64,000 nt of DNA from Rubellimicrobium rubrum (GTDB taxonomy: Bacteria > Pseudomonadota > Alphaproteobacteria > Rhodobacterales > Rhodobacteraceae): contig NZ_VDFU01000009.1 in the NCBI RefSeq assembly GCF_006152115.1, positions 62,001 to 126,000 of the forward strand, read 5' to 3'. A model generated the notes under the pieces. The model ran no database searches. It had not been told where the DNA came from and saw only the letters and a list, made by a program, of their open reading frames with translations. A program made the translations under genes and the position numbers. This document shows, one piece after another, positions 53,629 to 62,193 of the stretch (its first letter is position 1; every line of letters begins with the position of its first letter).

Positions 53629-54993
53629 ATGACAACCATCACCTTCATCGGGGCGGGCTCCACCGTCTTCACCAAGAACATCGCGGGCGACATCCTGCAT
53701 CGACAGGCGCTGAAGGGCGCTACCGTCCGTCTCATGGACATCAACCCCAAGCGTCTGGAGGAGTCGGAGGTCGTTGTCTCCAAACTCGCCAAGTCCATGG
53801 ACGCGAACGCCACAGTCGAGACCTACTCCGACCAGCGCCGGGCGCTCGACGGCGCGGACTTCGTGGTCGTCAGCTTCCAGATCGGCGGCTACGAGCCCGC
53901 GACGGTCACCGACTTCGAGGTGCCCAAGACGTTCGGCCTGCGCCAGACCATCGCCGACACCTTGGGCATAGGCGGCATCATGCGGGGGCTGCGGACCGTG
54001 CCGCACCTGTGGTCCATCTGCGCCGACATGATGGAGGTCTGCCCCAACGCCATCATGCTCCAGTACGTGAACCCGATGGCGATCAACACCTGGGCCATCG
54101 GGGCGAAGTTCCCCAAGATCCGGCAGGTCGGCCTCTGCCACTCCGTGCAGGGCACGGCGGAGGAGCTGGCCCGCGACCTCGACATCCCGATCGAGGAGAT
54201 CCGCTACCGCGCGGGCGGCATCAACCACATGTCGTTCTACCTGAACTTCGAGCACCGGCAGCCGGACGGGTCCTACAAGGACCTCTATCCGGCGCTGCGG
54301 CAGGGCTACATGGAGGGACGGTTCCCCAAGCCGTCGTCCTGGAACCCGCGCTGCCCGAACAAGGTGCGCTACGAGATGCTGATGCGGCTGGGCTACTTCG
54401 TGACCGAGTCGTCCGAGCACTTCGCCGAGTACACCCCCTGGTTCATCAAGCGCGACCGGCCCGACCTGATCGAGACGTTCGGCATCCCGCTGGACGAGTA
54501 CCCCAAGCGCTGCGTGGAGCAGATCGCACGTTGGGACCGGCAGGCGCAGGAGTATCGCGACGCCGACAAGATCGTGGTGAAGCCCTCGCATGAATACGCC
54601 TCGGCCATCGTGAACTCGGTCGTCACGGGCGAGCCTTCGGTGATCTACGGCAACATTCGCAACCGCGGCTTCATCCCGCAGCTGCCGGACGGCTGCGCCG
54701 TCGAGGTGCCGATCCTCGTGGATGACAATGGCCTCCAGCCCACGACCGTGCAGGACATCCCGCCGCAGCTGATCGCGCTGCAACGGACCAACATCAACGT
54801 GCAGGAGCTGACGGTCGCCGCGCTGATGACCGAGAACCCCGAGCACATCTACCACGCCGCCATGCTGGACCCGCACACGGGGGCGGAGCTGGACTTGGAG
54901 CAGATCTGGTCGCTGGTGGATGACCTGCTGCTGGCGCATGGCGAATTCACGCCGGAATGGGCTCGTCCCGAGCCGCGCCGGAAGGCCTCGTGA
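53629..54993 (+). CDS. melA: alpha-galactosidase, GH4 family (MelA)
   Basis: A 454-residue NAD+- and Mn2+-dependent glycosidase. It is close to E. coli MelA as I remember it: TFIGAGSTVFTKNIAGDILH, VVVSFQIGGYEPATVTDFEVPK, GLRQTIADTLGIGGIMRGLRTVPHL, and SEHFAEYTPWFIK. The metal ligands are Cys170 (LCHSVQGT) and His200 (GGINHMSFY). GH4 enzymes work through oxidation at C3 and elimination, not by direct displacement. It has no signal peptide, so it acts on imported melibiose/raffinose-type sugars. It overlaps the flavoprotein gene by one base. Confidence 0.94.
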   Translation: MTTITFIGAGSTVFTKNIAGDILHRQALKGATVRLMDINPKRLEESEVVVSKLAKSMDANATVETYSDQRRALDGADFVVVSFQIGGYEPATVTDFEVPKTFGLRQTIADTLGIGGIMRGLRTVPHLWSICADMMEVCPNAIMLQYVNPMAINTWAIGAKFPKIRQVGLCHSVQGTAEELARDLDIPIEEIRYRAGGINHMSFYLNFEHRQPDGSYKDLYPALRQGYMEGRFPKPSSWNPRCPNKVRYEMLMRLGYFVTESSEHFAEYTPWFIKRDRPDLIETFGIPLDEYPKRCVEQIARWDRQAQEYRDADKIVVKPSHEYASAIVNSVVTGEPSVIYGNIRNRGFIPQLPDGCAVEVPILVDDNGLQPTTVQDIPPQLIALQRTNINVQELTVAALMTENPEHIYHAAMLDPHTGAELDLEQIWSLVDDLLLAHGEFTPEWARPEPRRKAS

Positions 54994-56498
54994 TGACTGC
55001 GGCGGGCTGGCCCAGACGCATCGTCGTCGTGGGCGGCGGCACGGCGGGCTGGCTCGCCGCGATGATGCTGTCGGACGTGGCGGCGAAGACGTCGCCCGGC
55101 ACGTCCGTGACGGTGATCGAGTCCTCCAGGATCGGGGTCATCGGGGTGGGGGAGGGCTCCACGGCCGTCTTCCGCCAGATGCTGCGGCGCTTCGGGCTCG
55201 ATGAGGAGGAGTTCCTGCGGGAAACCGGGGCCACGATCAAGTTCGGCATCCGGCACCGGGACTGGCGGCGGCTCGGGCACCACTACGATGGGCCGATCGA
55301 CGACCCGCATCTGGTCGCGCCGGGGGTGCCGCTGGACGCCTACGCGGTCGCGGCGGGAAAGCCGGTGCAGGAGGCGCACCTCTTCCAGCACCTGATCTGG
55401 AAGAAGCGCGGACCCTTTGCCGAGGTGAACGGGAAGCGGGTGCCGGCGGGACCGTTCCACTACGCCTTCCACTTCGACCAGGCGCTGGTGGGGGCGTGGC
55501 TGAGGAAAAAGGCCAAGGGCATCCGGCATGTCAACGATCAGGTCACGGGGGTCGAGACGGGCGGGGAGGGCGTCGTCGCCGTCCATCTGGAGGGCGGGGA
55601 GCGGGTGGAGGGCGACCTCTTCATCGACGCTTCGGGCTTCCGGCGGCGACTGGTGAGCGAGTTGCCCTTCGAGTGGGTGAGCTTCGCCGACATGCTGCCC
55701 AACAACCGGGCGCTGCCGTTTTGGCTGGACCTGAAGGACGGGGAGGAGATCGACCCCGTGACCGGCGCCTGGGCGCAGGGGCACGGCTGGATGTGGAATA
55801 TCCCGACGCAAGGGCGGTATGGGTGCGGCTACGTCTATTGCGACCAGTACATCACCCCCGAGGAGGCCCAGGCGGAGATCGAGCGGGCGCTGGGGCATCC
55901 CATCGAGCCGCGCAGCGACATCCGTATCAACCCCGGACGGCAGCGGGACGTCTGGGTAGGAAATGTCGTGGCGCTGGGTCTCGCGTCGAGCTTCCTCGAG
56001 CCGCTGGAGGCGACTTCGATCCACGGAACTATCGGGCAGCTGATCTGCCTGACGGAATGGATCGGAACTCCAAGCGGCAAGGAGCGCTACAACGCCACCG
56101 CCGCACGGCAGGTCGACGATTTCCGCGACTTCGTGCGGCTCCACTATGTGAGCGAGCGGCGCGACACGGCCTACTGGCGGGACGTGACTGCCTCCCATCC
56201 GCCCGTGGTGACGGAACGGCTGGAGAAGTGGTCGCGCAAGTTCCCGTCGCGCGAGGACTTCGAGCCGTTCCCGCTCGGCCTCGCCCATGTGCAGGAGCAG
56301 CTTTACGTGCCCGTGCTGAACGGGCTGGGGCTGCTCTCTCAGGACCTCGCCCGGGCCGAGATGGCGCGGGACCCCAAGCTGCGCCAGCGGGCGCGCGAAA
56401 CCCATGCAAGCCTTGTCGCGGAATACTCCAGGGCGGCCGAGAAGTGCCTCCCGCATCGCGCCTGGCTCGAATCCCTTCACAAGGAAATGGCGGCATGA
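54993..56498 (+). CDS. flavin-dependent tryptophan-halogenase-family protein
   Basis: A 501-residue member of the tryptophan 7-halogenase family. The FAD-binding motif is VVGGGTAGWLAA (about 12-23). The halogenase hallmark GWxWxIP is intact as GWMWNIP (265-271). The residues matching the catalytic Lys79 and Glu346 of PrnA are Lys83 (GATIKFGIR) and Glu339 (FLEPLEAT); the Ser after that Glu in PrnA is Ala here. Characterised members turn FADH2, O2 and chloride/bromide into HOX for electrophilic halogenation of indoles. Here the gene overlaps melA (1 base) and the second GH4 gene (4 bases), so it is part of a sugar operon. No flavin reductase partner is adjacent. Substrate unknown. Confidence 0.87.
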   Translation: MTAAGWPRRIVVVGGGTAGWLAAMMLSDVAAKTSPGTSVTVIESSRIGVIGVGEGSTAVFRQMLRRFGLDEEEFLRETGATIKFGIRHRDWRRLGHHYDGPIDDPHLVAPGVPLDAYAVAAGKPVQEAHLFQHLIWKKRGPFAEVNGKRVPAGPFHYAFHFDQALVGAWLRKKAKGIRHVNDQVTGVETGGEGVVAVHLEGGERVEGDLFIDASGFRRRLVSELPFEWVSFADMLPNNRALPFWLDLKDGEEIDPVTGAWAQGHGWMWNIPTQGRYGCGYVYCDQYITPEEAQAEIERALGHPIEPRSDIRINPGRQRDVWVGNVVALGLASSFLEPLEATSIHGTIGQLICLTEWIGTPSGKERYNATAARQVDDFRDFVRLHYVSERRDTAYWRDVTASHPPVVTERLEKWSRKFPSREDFEPFPLGLAHVQEQLYVPVLNGLGLLSQDLARAEMARDPKLRQRARETHASLVAEYSRAAEKCLPHRAWLESLHKEMAA

Positions 56499-57988
56499 CG
56501 TTCAAGGTATGCATCATTGGCGCGGGCAGCGTCGGCTTCACCAAGAAGCTCGTCTCGGACCTGCTCAAGGTGCCCGAGTTCGAGGCGGTCGAGTTCGCGC
56601 TGACGGACATCAACGGGCACAACCTCGACATGATCGCGCAAATCATCCGGCGCATCGTAGAGGTGAACGGCCTGCCCGCCAAGGTCACCGCCACGACCGA
56701 CCGCCGCGCGGCGCTGGAGGGCGCGCGCTATGTCATGAACGTGGTGCGGATCGGGGGCCTGGAAGCCTTCGCCGACGACATCCGCATCCCGCTCAAATAC
56801 GGGGTGGACCAGTGCGTCGGCGACACGATCTGTGCGGGCGGCATCCTTTATGGCCAGCGCGGCATCTTTGCGATGATGGAGTTCTGCAAGGACATCCGCG
56901 AGGTGGCGGAGACGGACGCGCTTCTCCTCAACTACGCCAATCCCATGGCGATGATGACCTGGGCTGCCATCGACCACGGCAAGGTCAACACCGTCGGCCT
57001 GTGCCACGGCGTGCAGAACGGGCACCGGCAGATCGCGCGGGCGCTGAAGGTGCCGATGGAGGAGCTGGACATCGTCTGCTCCGGCATCAACCACCAGACC
57101 TGGTACATCGACCTGCGCCACAAGGGCCGCAGGATCGGCAAGGACGAGCTGCTCGCCGCCTTCGAGCGGCACCCCGTCTTCTCCGAGCAGGAGAAGGTGC
57201 GGATCGATGTGCTGAAGCGATTTGGGTACTATTCCACCGAGTCGAACGGCCATCTGTCGGAGTACCTGCCCTGGTATCGCAAGCGGCGCGAGGAGATCAC
57301 CAAGTGGATCTCCATGGACGAATGGATTCACGGCGAAACCGGCGGCTACCTTCGCTACACCACAGAGAACCGGAACTGGTTCGAGACCGACTTCCCCATG
57401 TTCCTGGAAGAGGCCGGCAAGCCGCTGTCCGAGTACGAGCGGACCGACGAGCACGCCTCCCACATTCTCGAAGCGCTGGAAACGGGGCGCACCTACCGCG
57501 GGCACTTCAACGTCAAGAACGCCGGCGCGATCACCAACCTGCCGCCCGACTGCATCATCGAATCGCCCGGCTTCGTGGACCGCTTCGGCATCAACATGGT
57601 CGAGGGAATCACCCTGCCGCTCGCCTGCGCGGCGACCTGCAACGTTTCGGTCAGCGTCCAGCGCATGAGCGTGGAGGCCGCGATGACCGGCGATCTCGAC
57701 CTTCTCAAGCAGGCGGTGCTGCACGACCCGCTGGTGGGCGCGATCCTCAACCCCGAGGAGGTCTGGCAGATGGTGGACGAGATGGTAGTGGCCCAGGAGC
57801 AGTGGCTGCCGCAATACGCCCATGCGGTTCCAGCAGCCCGTGAACGCCTCAGGAACCCCAAGGTGAAGACGCAGGACTGGTCCGGCGCCGCTCGACTCGA
57901 CGTGCGGTCGGTGGACGAACTGCGGGACGCCAGGACCCGGAAAGCCGCCGCCGAGGGTCACGGTCTCGGCACAAAGGTTATGGGCTGA
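56495..57988 (+). CDS. second GH4-family alpha-glycosidase
   Basis: A 497-residue GH4 enzyme, clearly different from the MelA-type copy. The NAD+ site is CIIGAGSVGFTKKLVSDLL; metal ligands Cys170 (LCHGVQNG) and His200 (SGINHQTWY) fall at the same positions as in MelA. It carries FGYYSTESNGHLSEYLPWYRK and a longer C-terminus. GH4 includes alpha-galactosidases, alpha-glucosidases and alpha-galacturonidases; the exact substrate cannot be told here. It is translated after the halogenase-like gene (ATGA overlap) and ends the operon with a large hairpin. Confidence 0.9.
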   Translation: MTFKVCIIGAGSVGFTKKLVSDLLKVPEFEAVEFALTDINGHNLDMIAQIIRRIVEVNGLPAKVTATTDRRAALEGARYVMNVVRIGGLEAFADDIRIPLKYGVDQCVGDTICAGGILYGQRGIFAMMEFCKDIREVAETDALLLNYANPMAMMTWAAIDHGKVNTVGLCHGVQNGHRQIARALKVPMEELDIVCSGINHQTWYIDLRHKGRRIGKDELLAAFERHPVFSEQEKVRIDVLKRFGYYSTESNGHLSEYLPWYRKRREEITKWISMDEWIHGETGGYLRYTTENRNWFETDFPMFLEEAGKPLSEYERTDEHASHILEALETGRTYRGHFNVKNAGAITNLPPDCIIESPGFVDRFGINMVEGITLPLACAATCNVSVSVQRMSVEAAMTGDLDLLKQAVLHDPLVGAILNPEEVWQMVDEMVVAQEQWLPQYAHAVPAARERLRNPKVKTQDWSGAARLDVRSVDELRDARTRKAAAEGHGLGTKVMG

Positions 57989-57992
57989 TTAA

Positions 57993-58029
57993 CGTTGTGA
58001 TCACAGGCTTCTGGCCTGCGATCACAACG
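57993..58029. terminator. large hairpin at the end of the alpha-galactoside operon
   Basis: Arms CGTTGTGATC/GATCACAACG (10 bp), one mismatch, then CAGGC/GCCTG with a 5-base loop, beginning 5 bases after the GH4 stop. No T tract. Probable operon terminator or 3' stabiliser; because the arms contain TGTGATC/GATCACA it might also be a protein-binding site upstream of sdhC. Confidence 0.6.
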
Positions 58030-58077
58030 CACGGAATGTTAGCGAAACCATTCGCTCTTGCGGCATTTTCTCCCGCA

Positions 58078-58097
58078 CAGGCGCGTGACAGCGCCTG
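58078..58097 (+). promoter_or_regulatory. hairpin in the sdhC leader
   Basis: Arms CAGGCGC/GCGCCTG (7 bp) with a 6-base loop, 50 bases before sdhC. A smaller inverted repeat AGCGAA-ACCA-TTCGCT lies at 58041-58056. Both are in the A/T-richer region that must hold the sdh promoter; function unknown. Confidence 0.35.
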
Positions 58098-58147
58098 GAA
58101 AAGCAGGCAAAGGGGCATAGCTCCGAGGCCAAAGCTCAGGGACAGAC

Positions 58148-58543
58148 ATGCCCGATATTCCGCGCGGCAACCGGCCGCTTTCGCCGCACCTGCAGATCTA
58201 CCGTCCGCAGTGGACGTCCGCGACCTCCATCCTGACGCGGATCACCGGCAACGCCCTGCTGGTCGCGACCGTGCTGATCGTGTGGTGGCTCATTGCCGCC
58301 GCCACGGGACCCGACGCTTTCGCTACTGCCGACGCCGTCCTTCGCAGCTGGTTCGGTGATCTTGTCCTGCTCGGCTCGTTGTGGGCGCTATGGTATCACA
58401 CCCTGGCTGGCATCCGGCACCTCGTATGGTCCACCGGCCGCTTCATGGAGATCCACCGGGCCGAGACGTTTGGCAAGGTCATCGTGGCCTTGTCCTTTGT
58501 CCTGACCATTCTGACCGTCATCATCCTGTGGGTGACCGCATGA
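58148..58543 (+). CDS. sdhC: succinate dehydrogenase cytochrome b556 subunit
   Basis: A 131-residue membrane anchor with three helices. The N-terminal RPLSPHLQIYRPQWTSATSILTRITG is the SdhC quinone-site region, and the heme-ligand region is WYHTLAGIRHLVWSTG (His84, His91). With SdhD it anchors the flavoprotein and iron-sulfur subunits, binds heme b and reduces ubiquinone. First gene of the sdh operon; overlaps sdhD by 4 bases (ATGA). Confidence 0.95.
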   Translation: MPDIPRGNRPLSPHLQIYRPQWTSATSILTRITGNALLVATVLIVWWLIAAATGPDAFATADAVLRSWFGDLVLLGSLWALWYHTLAGIRHLVWSTGRFMEIHRAETFGKVIVALSFVLTILTVIILWVTA

Positions 58544-58923
58544 GCCGCTCCACGAGCTACGTCACCTCCCGCAAGATGGCCGAGAACCTGGGCGCGTCCG
58601 GCGATGGCACACAACACCACTGGCACAACATCGTCAGTTCGATCGCGCTTATCGTTCTCGTTCCCTTGTTCATCTTCACCTTTGGCTCGGTCCTTGGCCG
58701 CCCCTACGAGGAGGCTCTCGCGGCGCTGTCGCATCCCTTCGTGGCCCTTGTGATCGCGCTCACGCTTCTGGTCGGCCTGTACCACTTCCGGCTCGGGGTG
58801 CAGGTCGTGCTCGAGGATTACGCCCACGGCACGCCCCGGCGTGTCATGATCATCGCCGCCATCTGTGTCACCTATGCGATCCTGGCCATCGGCCTGTTCG
58901 CGGTGGCGCGGATCGCCCTCTGA
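58540..58923 (+). CDS. sdhD: succinate dehydrogenase membrane anchor subunit
   Basis: A 127-residue protein with three membrane helices (about 28-50, 60-82, 97-120). [25 protein letters not shown] holds the heme/quinone residues of SdhD. The start overlaps the sdhC stop by ATGA, and sdhA begins 13 bases after its stop. It forms the inner-membrane quinone-reducing part of complex II together with SdhC. Confidence 0.93.
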   Translation: MSRSTSYVTSRKMAENLGASGDGTQHHWHNIVSSIALIVLVPLFIFTFGSVLGRPYEEALAALSHPFVALVIALTLLVGLYHFRLGVQVVLEDYAHGTPRRVMIIAAICVTYAILAIGLFAVARIAL

Positions 58924-58936
58924 CTGGACCTGCCCG

Positions 58937-60742
58937 ATGGTTGCCTATCCTTACGAAACGCATGCCTATGACGTGGTCGTGGTCGGCGCCGGGGGCGCGG
59001 GCCTGCGCGCAACGCTGGGCATGGTGGAACGCGGGCTCAAGACCGCCTGCATCACCAAGGTGTTCCCGACCCGCTCCCACACCGTGGCCGCGCAGGGAGG
59101 CATCGCCGCCTCGCTCGGCAACATGGGGCCGGACCACTGGCAATGGCACATGTACGACACCGTGAAGGGGTCGGACTGGCTGGGCGACATGGACGCCATG
59201 GAGTACCTCGCCCGCGAGGCGCCCAAGGCGGTCTACGAGCTCGACCACTACGGCGTGCCGTTCAGCCGGACCGAGGACGGCAAGATCTACCAGCGCCCCT
59301 TCGGCGGGCACACGACCGAGTTCGGGGAAGGCCCGCCGGTGCAGCGCACCTGCGCCGCCGCCGACCGCACCGGCCACGCCATCCTGCACACGCTCTACGG
59401 CCAGAGCGTGAAGCAGAAGGCCGAGTTCTACGTTGAATACTTCGCTATCGACCTCCTGATGGGCCCTGAGGGGGACTGCCGGGGCGTGATGGCCTGGAAC
59501 CTCGCCCAGGGCACGCTGCACGTCTTCACCGCCAAGATGGTGGTGCTGGCGACCGGGGGCTACGGACGCGCCTACTTCTCGGCGACCTCCGCGCACACCT
59601 GCACCGGGGACGGCAACGGCATGGTGGCCCGCCAGGGCCTGCCGTTGCAGGACATGGAGTTCGTGCAGTTCCATCCGACCGGCATCTACGGTGCGGGCTG
59701 CCTCATCACCGAAGGCGCGCGGGGGGAGGGAGGCTACCTCACCAACTCCGAAGGCGAGCGGTTCATGGAGCGTTATGCGCCCACCTACAAGGACCTCGCG
59801 AGCCGTGACGTGGTCAGCCGCTGCATGACGCTCGAGATCCGCGAAGGCCGGGGCGTCGGTAAGCGCAAGGACCACATCCACCTGAACCTGAGCCACCTGC
59901 CGCCCGAGACGCTGCACGAGCGGCTGCCCGGCATCACGGAATCCGCTCGCATTTTCGCGGGCGTGGACCTCACCAGGGAGCCGATCCCGGTCCTGCCGAC
60001 GGTCCACTACAACATGGGCGGCATCTCCACGAACATGTGGGGCGAGGTGTTGAACCCCACCGCCGAGGACCCCGACCGCGTGTCGCCCGGCCTGATGGCC
60101 GTGGGCGAAGCCGGGGTGGCGTCGGTGCATGGCGCGAACCGCCTGGGCTCGAACTCGCTGATCGACCTCGTCGTGTTCGGACGCGCTGCCGCGATCCGCA
60201 CCGCCGAGATCGTCAAGCCGGGCACCCCGAATGCCGAGATCCCGGAGGAGGCGATCGACTTTGCCCTGGGCCGCTTCGATGCGATCCGACATGCCAAGGG
60301 CAACGTCGCCACGGCCGAGCTTCGGCAAGAGATGCAGCAGGCCATGCAGGAGGACGCCGCCGTCTTCCGGGACAGCAAGTCCTTGGCCCAAGGCGTGGGG
60401 CGCATGACTCAGGTGGCCGCCAAGCTCGACGACCTGAAGGTTTCGGATCGGGGCCTGATCTGGAACACCGATCTTGTCGAGACGCTCGAACTCACCAACC
60501 TGATGCCAAACGCGCTGGCCACCATCGTGGCGGCCGAGGCGCGCAAGGAAAGCCGCGGGGCCCATGCCCACGAGGACTTCCCCGAGCGCGATGATGTGAA
60601 CTGGCGCAAGCACTCGCTGGCTTATGTTAACGGGACCGAGGTGCGGATGGACTACCGGCCTGTCCACACCGAGCCGCTGACGCCGCTCGATCAGGGCGGC
60701 ATTGATCCCAAGAAGATCGCACCAAAGGCAAGGGTGTACTGA
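58937..60742 (+). CDS. sdhA: succinate dehydrogenase flavoprotein subunit
   Basis: A 601-residue flavoprotein. The dinucleotide site is [16 protein letters not shown], and His48 in [11 protein letters not shown] is the residue that bonds covalently to FAD. Substrate-site segments [33 protein letters not shown] and [21 protein letters not shown] are intact. It oxidises succinate to fumarate in the TCA cycle. The ATG at 58937 starts [19 protein letters not shown]. Its stop overlaps the start of the small lipoprotein gene. Confidence 0.97.
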   Translation: MVAYPYETHAYDVVVVGAGGAGLRATLGMVERGLKTACITKVFPTRSHTVAAQGGIAASLGNMGPDHWQWHMYDTVKGSDWLGDMDAMEYLAREAPKAVYELDHYGVPFSRTEDGKIYQRPFGGHTTEFGEGPPVQRTCAAADRTGHAILHTLYGQSVKQKAEFYVEYFAIDLLMGPEGDCRGVMAWNLAQGTLHVFTAKMVVLATGGYGRAYFSATSAHTCTGDGNGMVARQGLPLQDMEFVQFHPTGIYGAGCLITEGARGEGGYLTNSEGERFMERYAPTYKDLASRDVVSRCMTLEIREGRGVGKRKDHIHLNLSHLPPETLHERLPGITESARIFAGVDLTREPIPVLPTVHYNMGGISTNMWGEVLNPTAEDPDRVSPGLMAVGEAGVASVHGANRLGSNSLIDLVVFGRAAAIRTAEIVKPGTPNAEIPEEAIDFALGRFDAIRHAKGNVATAELRQEMQQAMQEDAAVFRDSKSLAQGVGRMTQVAAKLDDLKVSDRGLIWNTDLVETLELTNLMPNALATIVAAEARKESRGAHAHEDFPERDDVNWRKHSLAYVNGTEVRMDYRPVHTEPLTPLDQGGIDPKKIAPKARVY

Positions 60743-61038
60743 TGCTTCGCATCGTCCTTCCACTTCTCGCGGGAACGGTCTTCCTGGCCGCCTGCGACCC
60801 TGGGCCCGTGGACCCCGAAAGTGCTGCCGTCGCTTGCGAGCGGCGGGCCCAAGGGGCGCAAGGGCCGACGGGTTCGGTCACTCTTGGCGCCAGCTCCGAC
60901 GACGGTCCCTTCGTAGGAACCCAAATCGGGATCACCGGCGACTACCTGGCCGGACGTGATCCCCTCGACGTCTATGAGGCGTGCGTCTACCAGCGGACCG
61001 GCGCCGCGCCCATCCGACCGCCCCGCCTGCGGTCCTGA
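60742..61038 (+). CDS. small putative lipoprotein in the sdh operon
   Basis: A 98-residue protein with a lipobox, FLAAC at about residues 14-18, at the end of a hydrophobic leader, so it is probably a periplasm-facing lipoprotein. The mature part has two more Cys (VACERRAQG, YEACVYQR) and a GITGDYLAGRDP segment. It starts in the sdhA stop codon and is followed by another small exported protein and sdhB. Similar small ORFs sit in sdh operons of Rhodobacterales; function unknown. Confidence 0.75.
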   Translation: MLRIVLPLLAGTVFLAACDPGPVDPESAAVACERRAQGAQGPTGSVTLGASSDDGPFVGTQIGITGDYLAGRDPLDVYEACVYQRTGAAPIRPPRLRS

Positions 61039-61052
61039 AAGGAGCCATCGGC

Positions 61053-61343
61053 ATGAAACTCGCCCTGATCGTGACGCTCGGCCTCCTAGCCACCCCCGTC
61101 CTGGCCCAGACCACGGACGACGACACGCGCGCCAACGCGCTGATCACGCCCATGCTGCAGGAGCTTGCACCCGGCTACCATGGGCAGGTCCTGGCCGCCT
61201 GCGTCGTGGCGCACGCCACCTCCGACGAGAAGACCACGATGGCCAATGCCGCCGGTCCCTCGACCGAGATCGGCGCCATCATCACCGCAGTCATCAACCG
61301 GCCAGAGACGGTCGGCTGCGTCGAAGCCACGCTGAAGCAGTAA
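61053..61343 (+). CDS. small exported protein in the sdh operon
   Basis: A 96-residue protein with a signal peptide (about 1-18, MKLALIVTLGLLATPVLA). The mature 78 residues contain two cysteines (LAACVVAH, VGCVEAT) that could form a disulfide, and an apparently helical layout. AAAGGAG precedes the ATG. It lies between the lipoprotein gene and sdhB on the same strand, 14 and 54 bases from its neighbours. Function unknown. Confidence 0.75.
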   Translation: MKLALIVTLGLLATPVLAQTTDDDTRANALITPMLQELAPGYHGQVLAACVVAHATSDEKTTMANAAGPSTEIGAIITAVINRPETVGCVEATLKQ

Positions 61344-61397
61344 CCCCCTGGCCCGGACGGACCGCCGTCCCGGCCTGTGATCCCGAGGAACCGAACG

Positions 61398-62177
61398 ATG
61401 GTCCAGCTTCGCCTCCCCAAGAACAGCCGCATGAGCGTGGGCAAGACCTGGCCCAAGCCTGCGGGCGCGACCAACCTCAAGACGTTCCGCATCTACCGCT
61501 GGGATCCCGAAGATGGGGCGAATCCGCGCATCGACACTTATTTTGTCGATCTCGACAACTGCGGCCCCATGATCCTGGATGCCCTCATCTTCATCAAGGA
61601 CCGGGTCGATCCGTCGCTTGCCTTCCGTCGCTCCTGCCGCGAGGGGATCTGTGGGTCCTGTTCGATGAACATCGACGGGGTGAACGCGCTGGCCTGCATC
61701 TCCGGCATCGATGAGGTCAAGGGCGACGTCCGCATCTATCCCCTGCCGCACATGCCTGTCATCAAGGATCTCGTCCCGGACCTGTCCCACTTCTTCGGGC
61801 AGCATGCGTCGGTGCGGCCGTGGCTGGAGACCTACACCAATGCTCCCGAGAAGGAGTGGCGGCAGTCCATCGACGACCGCAAGAAGCTCGATGGGTTGTA
61901 CGAGTGCATCCTTTGCGCATGCTGCTCGACCGCCTGTCCCTCTTATTGGTGGAACGGCGATCGCTACCTTGGCCCTGCCGCCCTGCTCCATGCCTATCGC
62001 TGGATCGTGGATTCGCGGGATGAAGCCACGGGCGAGCGGCTCGACGACCTTGAGGATCCGTTCAAGCTGTACCGCTGCCATACGATCATGAATTGCGCCA
62101 AGGTCTGCCCCAAGGGGCTGAATCCGGCCAAGGCCATCATGGACATACGGGGCCTGATGCTGGAGCGGGTCGTCTGA
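61398..62177 (+). CDS. sdhB: succinate dehydrogenase iron-sulfur subunit
   Basis: A 259-residue protein with all three cluster motifs: 2Fe-2S ([15 protein letters not shown] then a Cys in NALAC), 4Fe-4S ([16 protein letters not shown]) and 3Fe-4S ([14 protein letters not shown]). It carries electrons from SdhA to the quinone site in SdhCD. The ATG at 61398 ([18 protein letters not shown]) has GAGGA upstream. It closes the sdhCDAB operon, which is split by two small exported-protein genes. Confidence 0.96.
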   Translation: MVQLRLPKNSRMSVGKTWPKPAGATNLKTFRIYRWDPEDGANPRIDTYFVDLDNCGPMILDALIFIKDRVDPSLAFRRSCREGICGSCSMNIDGVNALACISGIDEVKGDVRIYPLPHMPVIKDLVPDLSHFFGQHASVRPWLETYTNAPEKEWRQSIDDRKKLDGLYECILCACCSTACPSYWWNGDRYLGPAALLHAYRWIVDSRDEATGERLDDLEDPFKLYRCHTIMNCAKVCPKGLNPAKAIMDIRGLMLERVV

Positions 62178-62193
62178 CGACCCCTCCCTCGGC

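Noticed and set aside
57993-58029. A CRP/FNR operator at the end of the GH4 gene
   Set aside because: TGTGATC and GATCACA are the arms of a 37-base hairpin with far more than the 6-base spacing of a CRP site. I keep it as a hairpin and mention the resemblance only.
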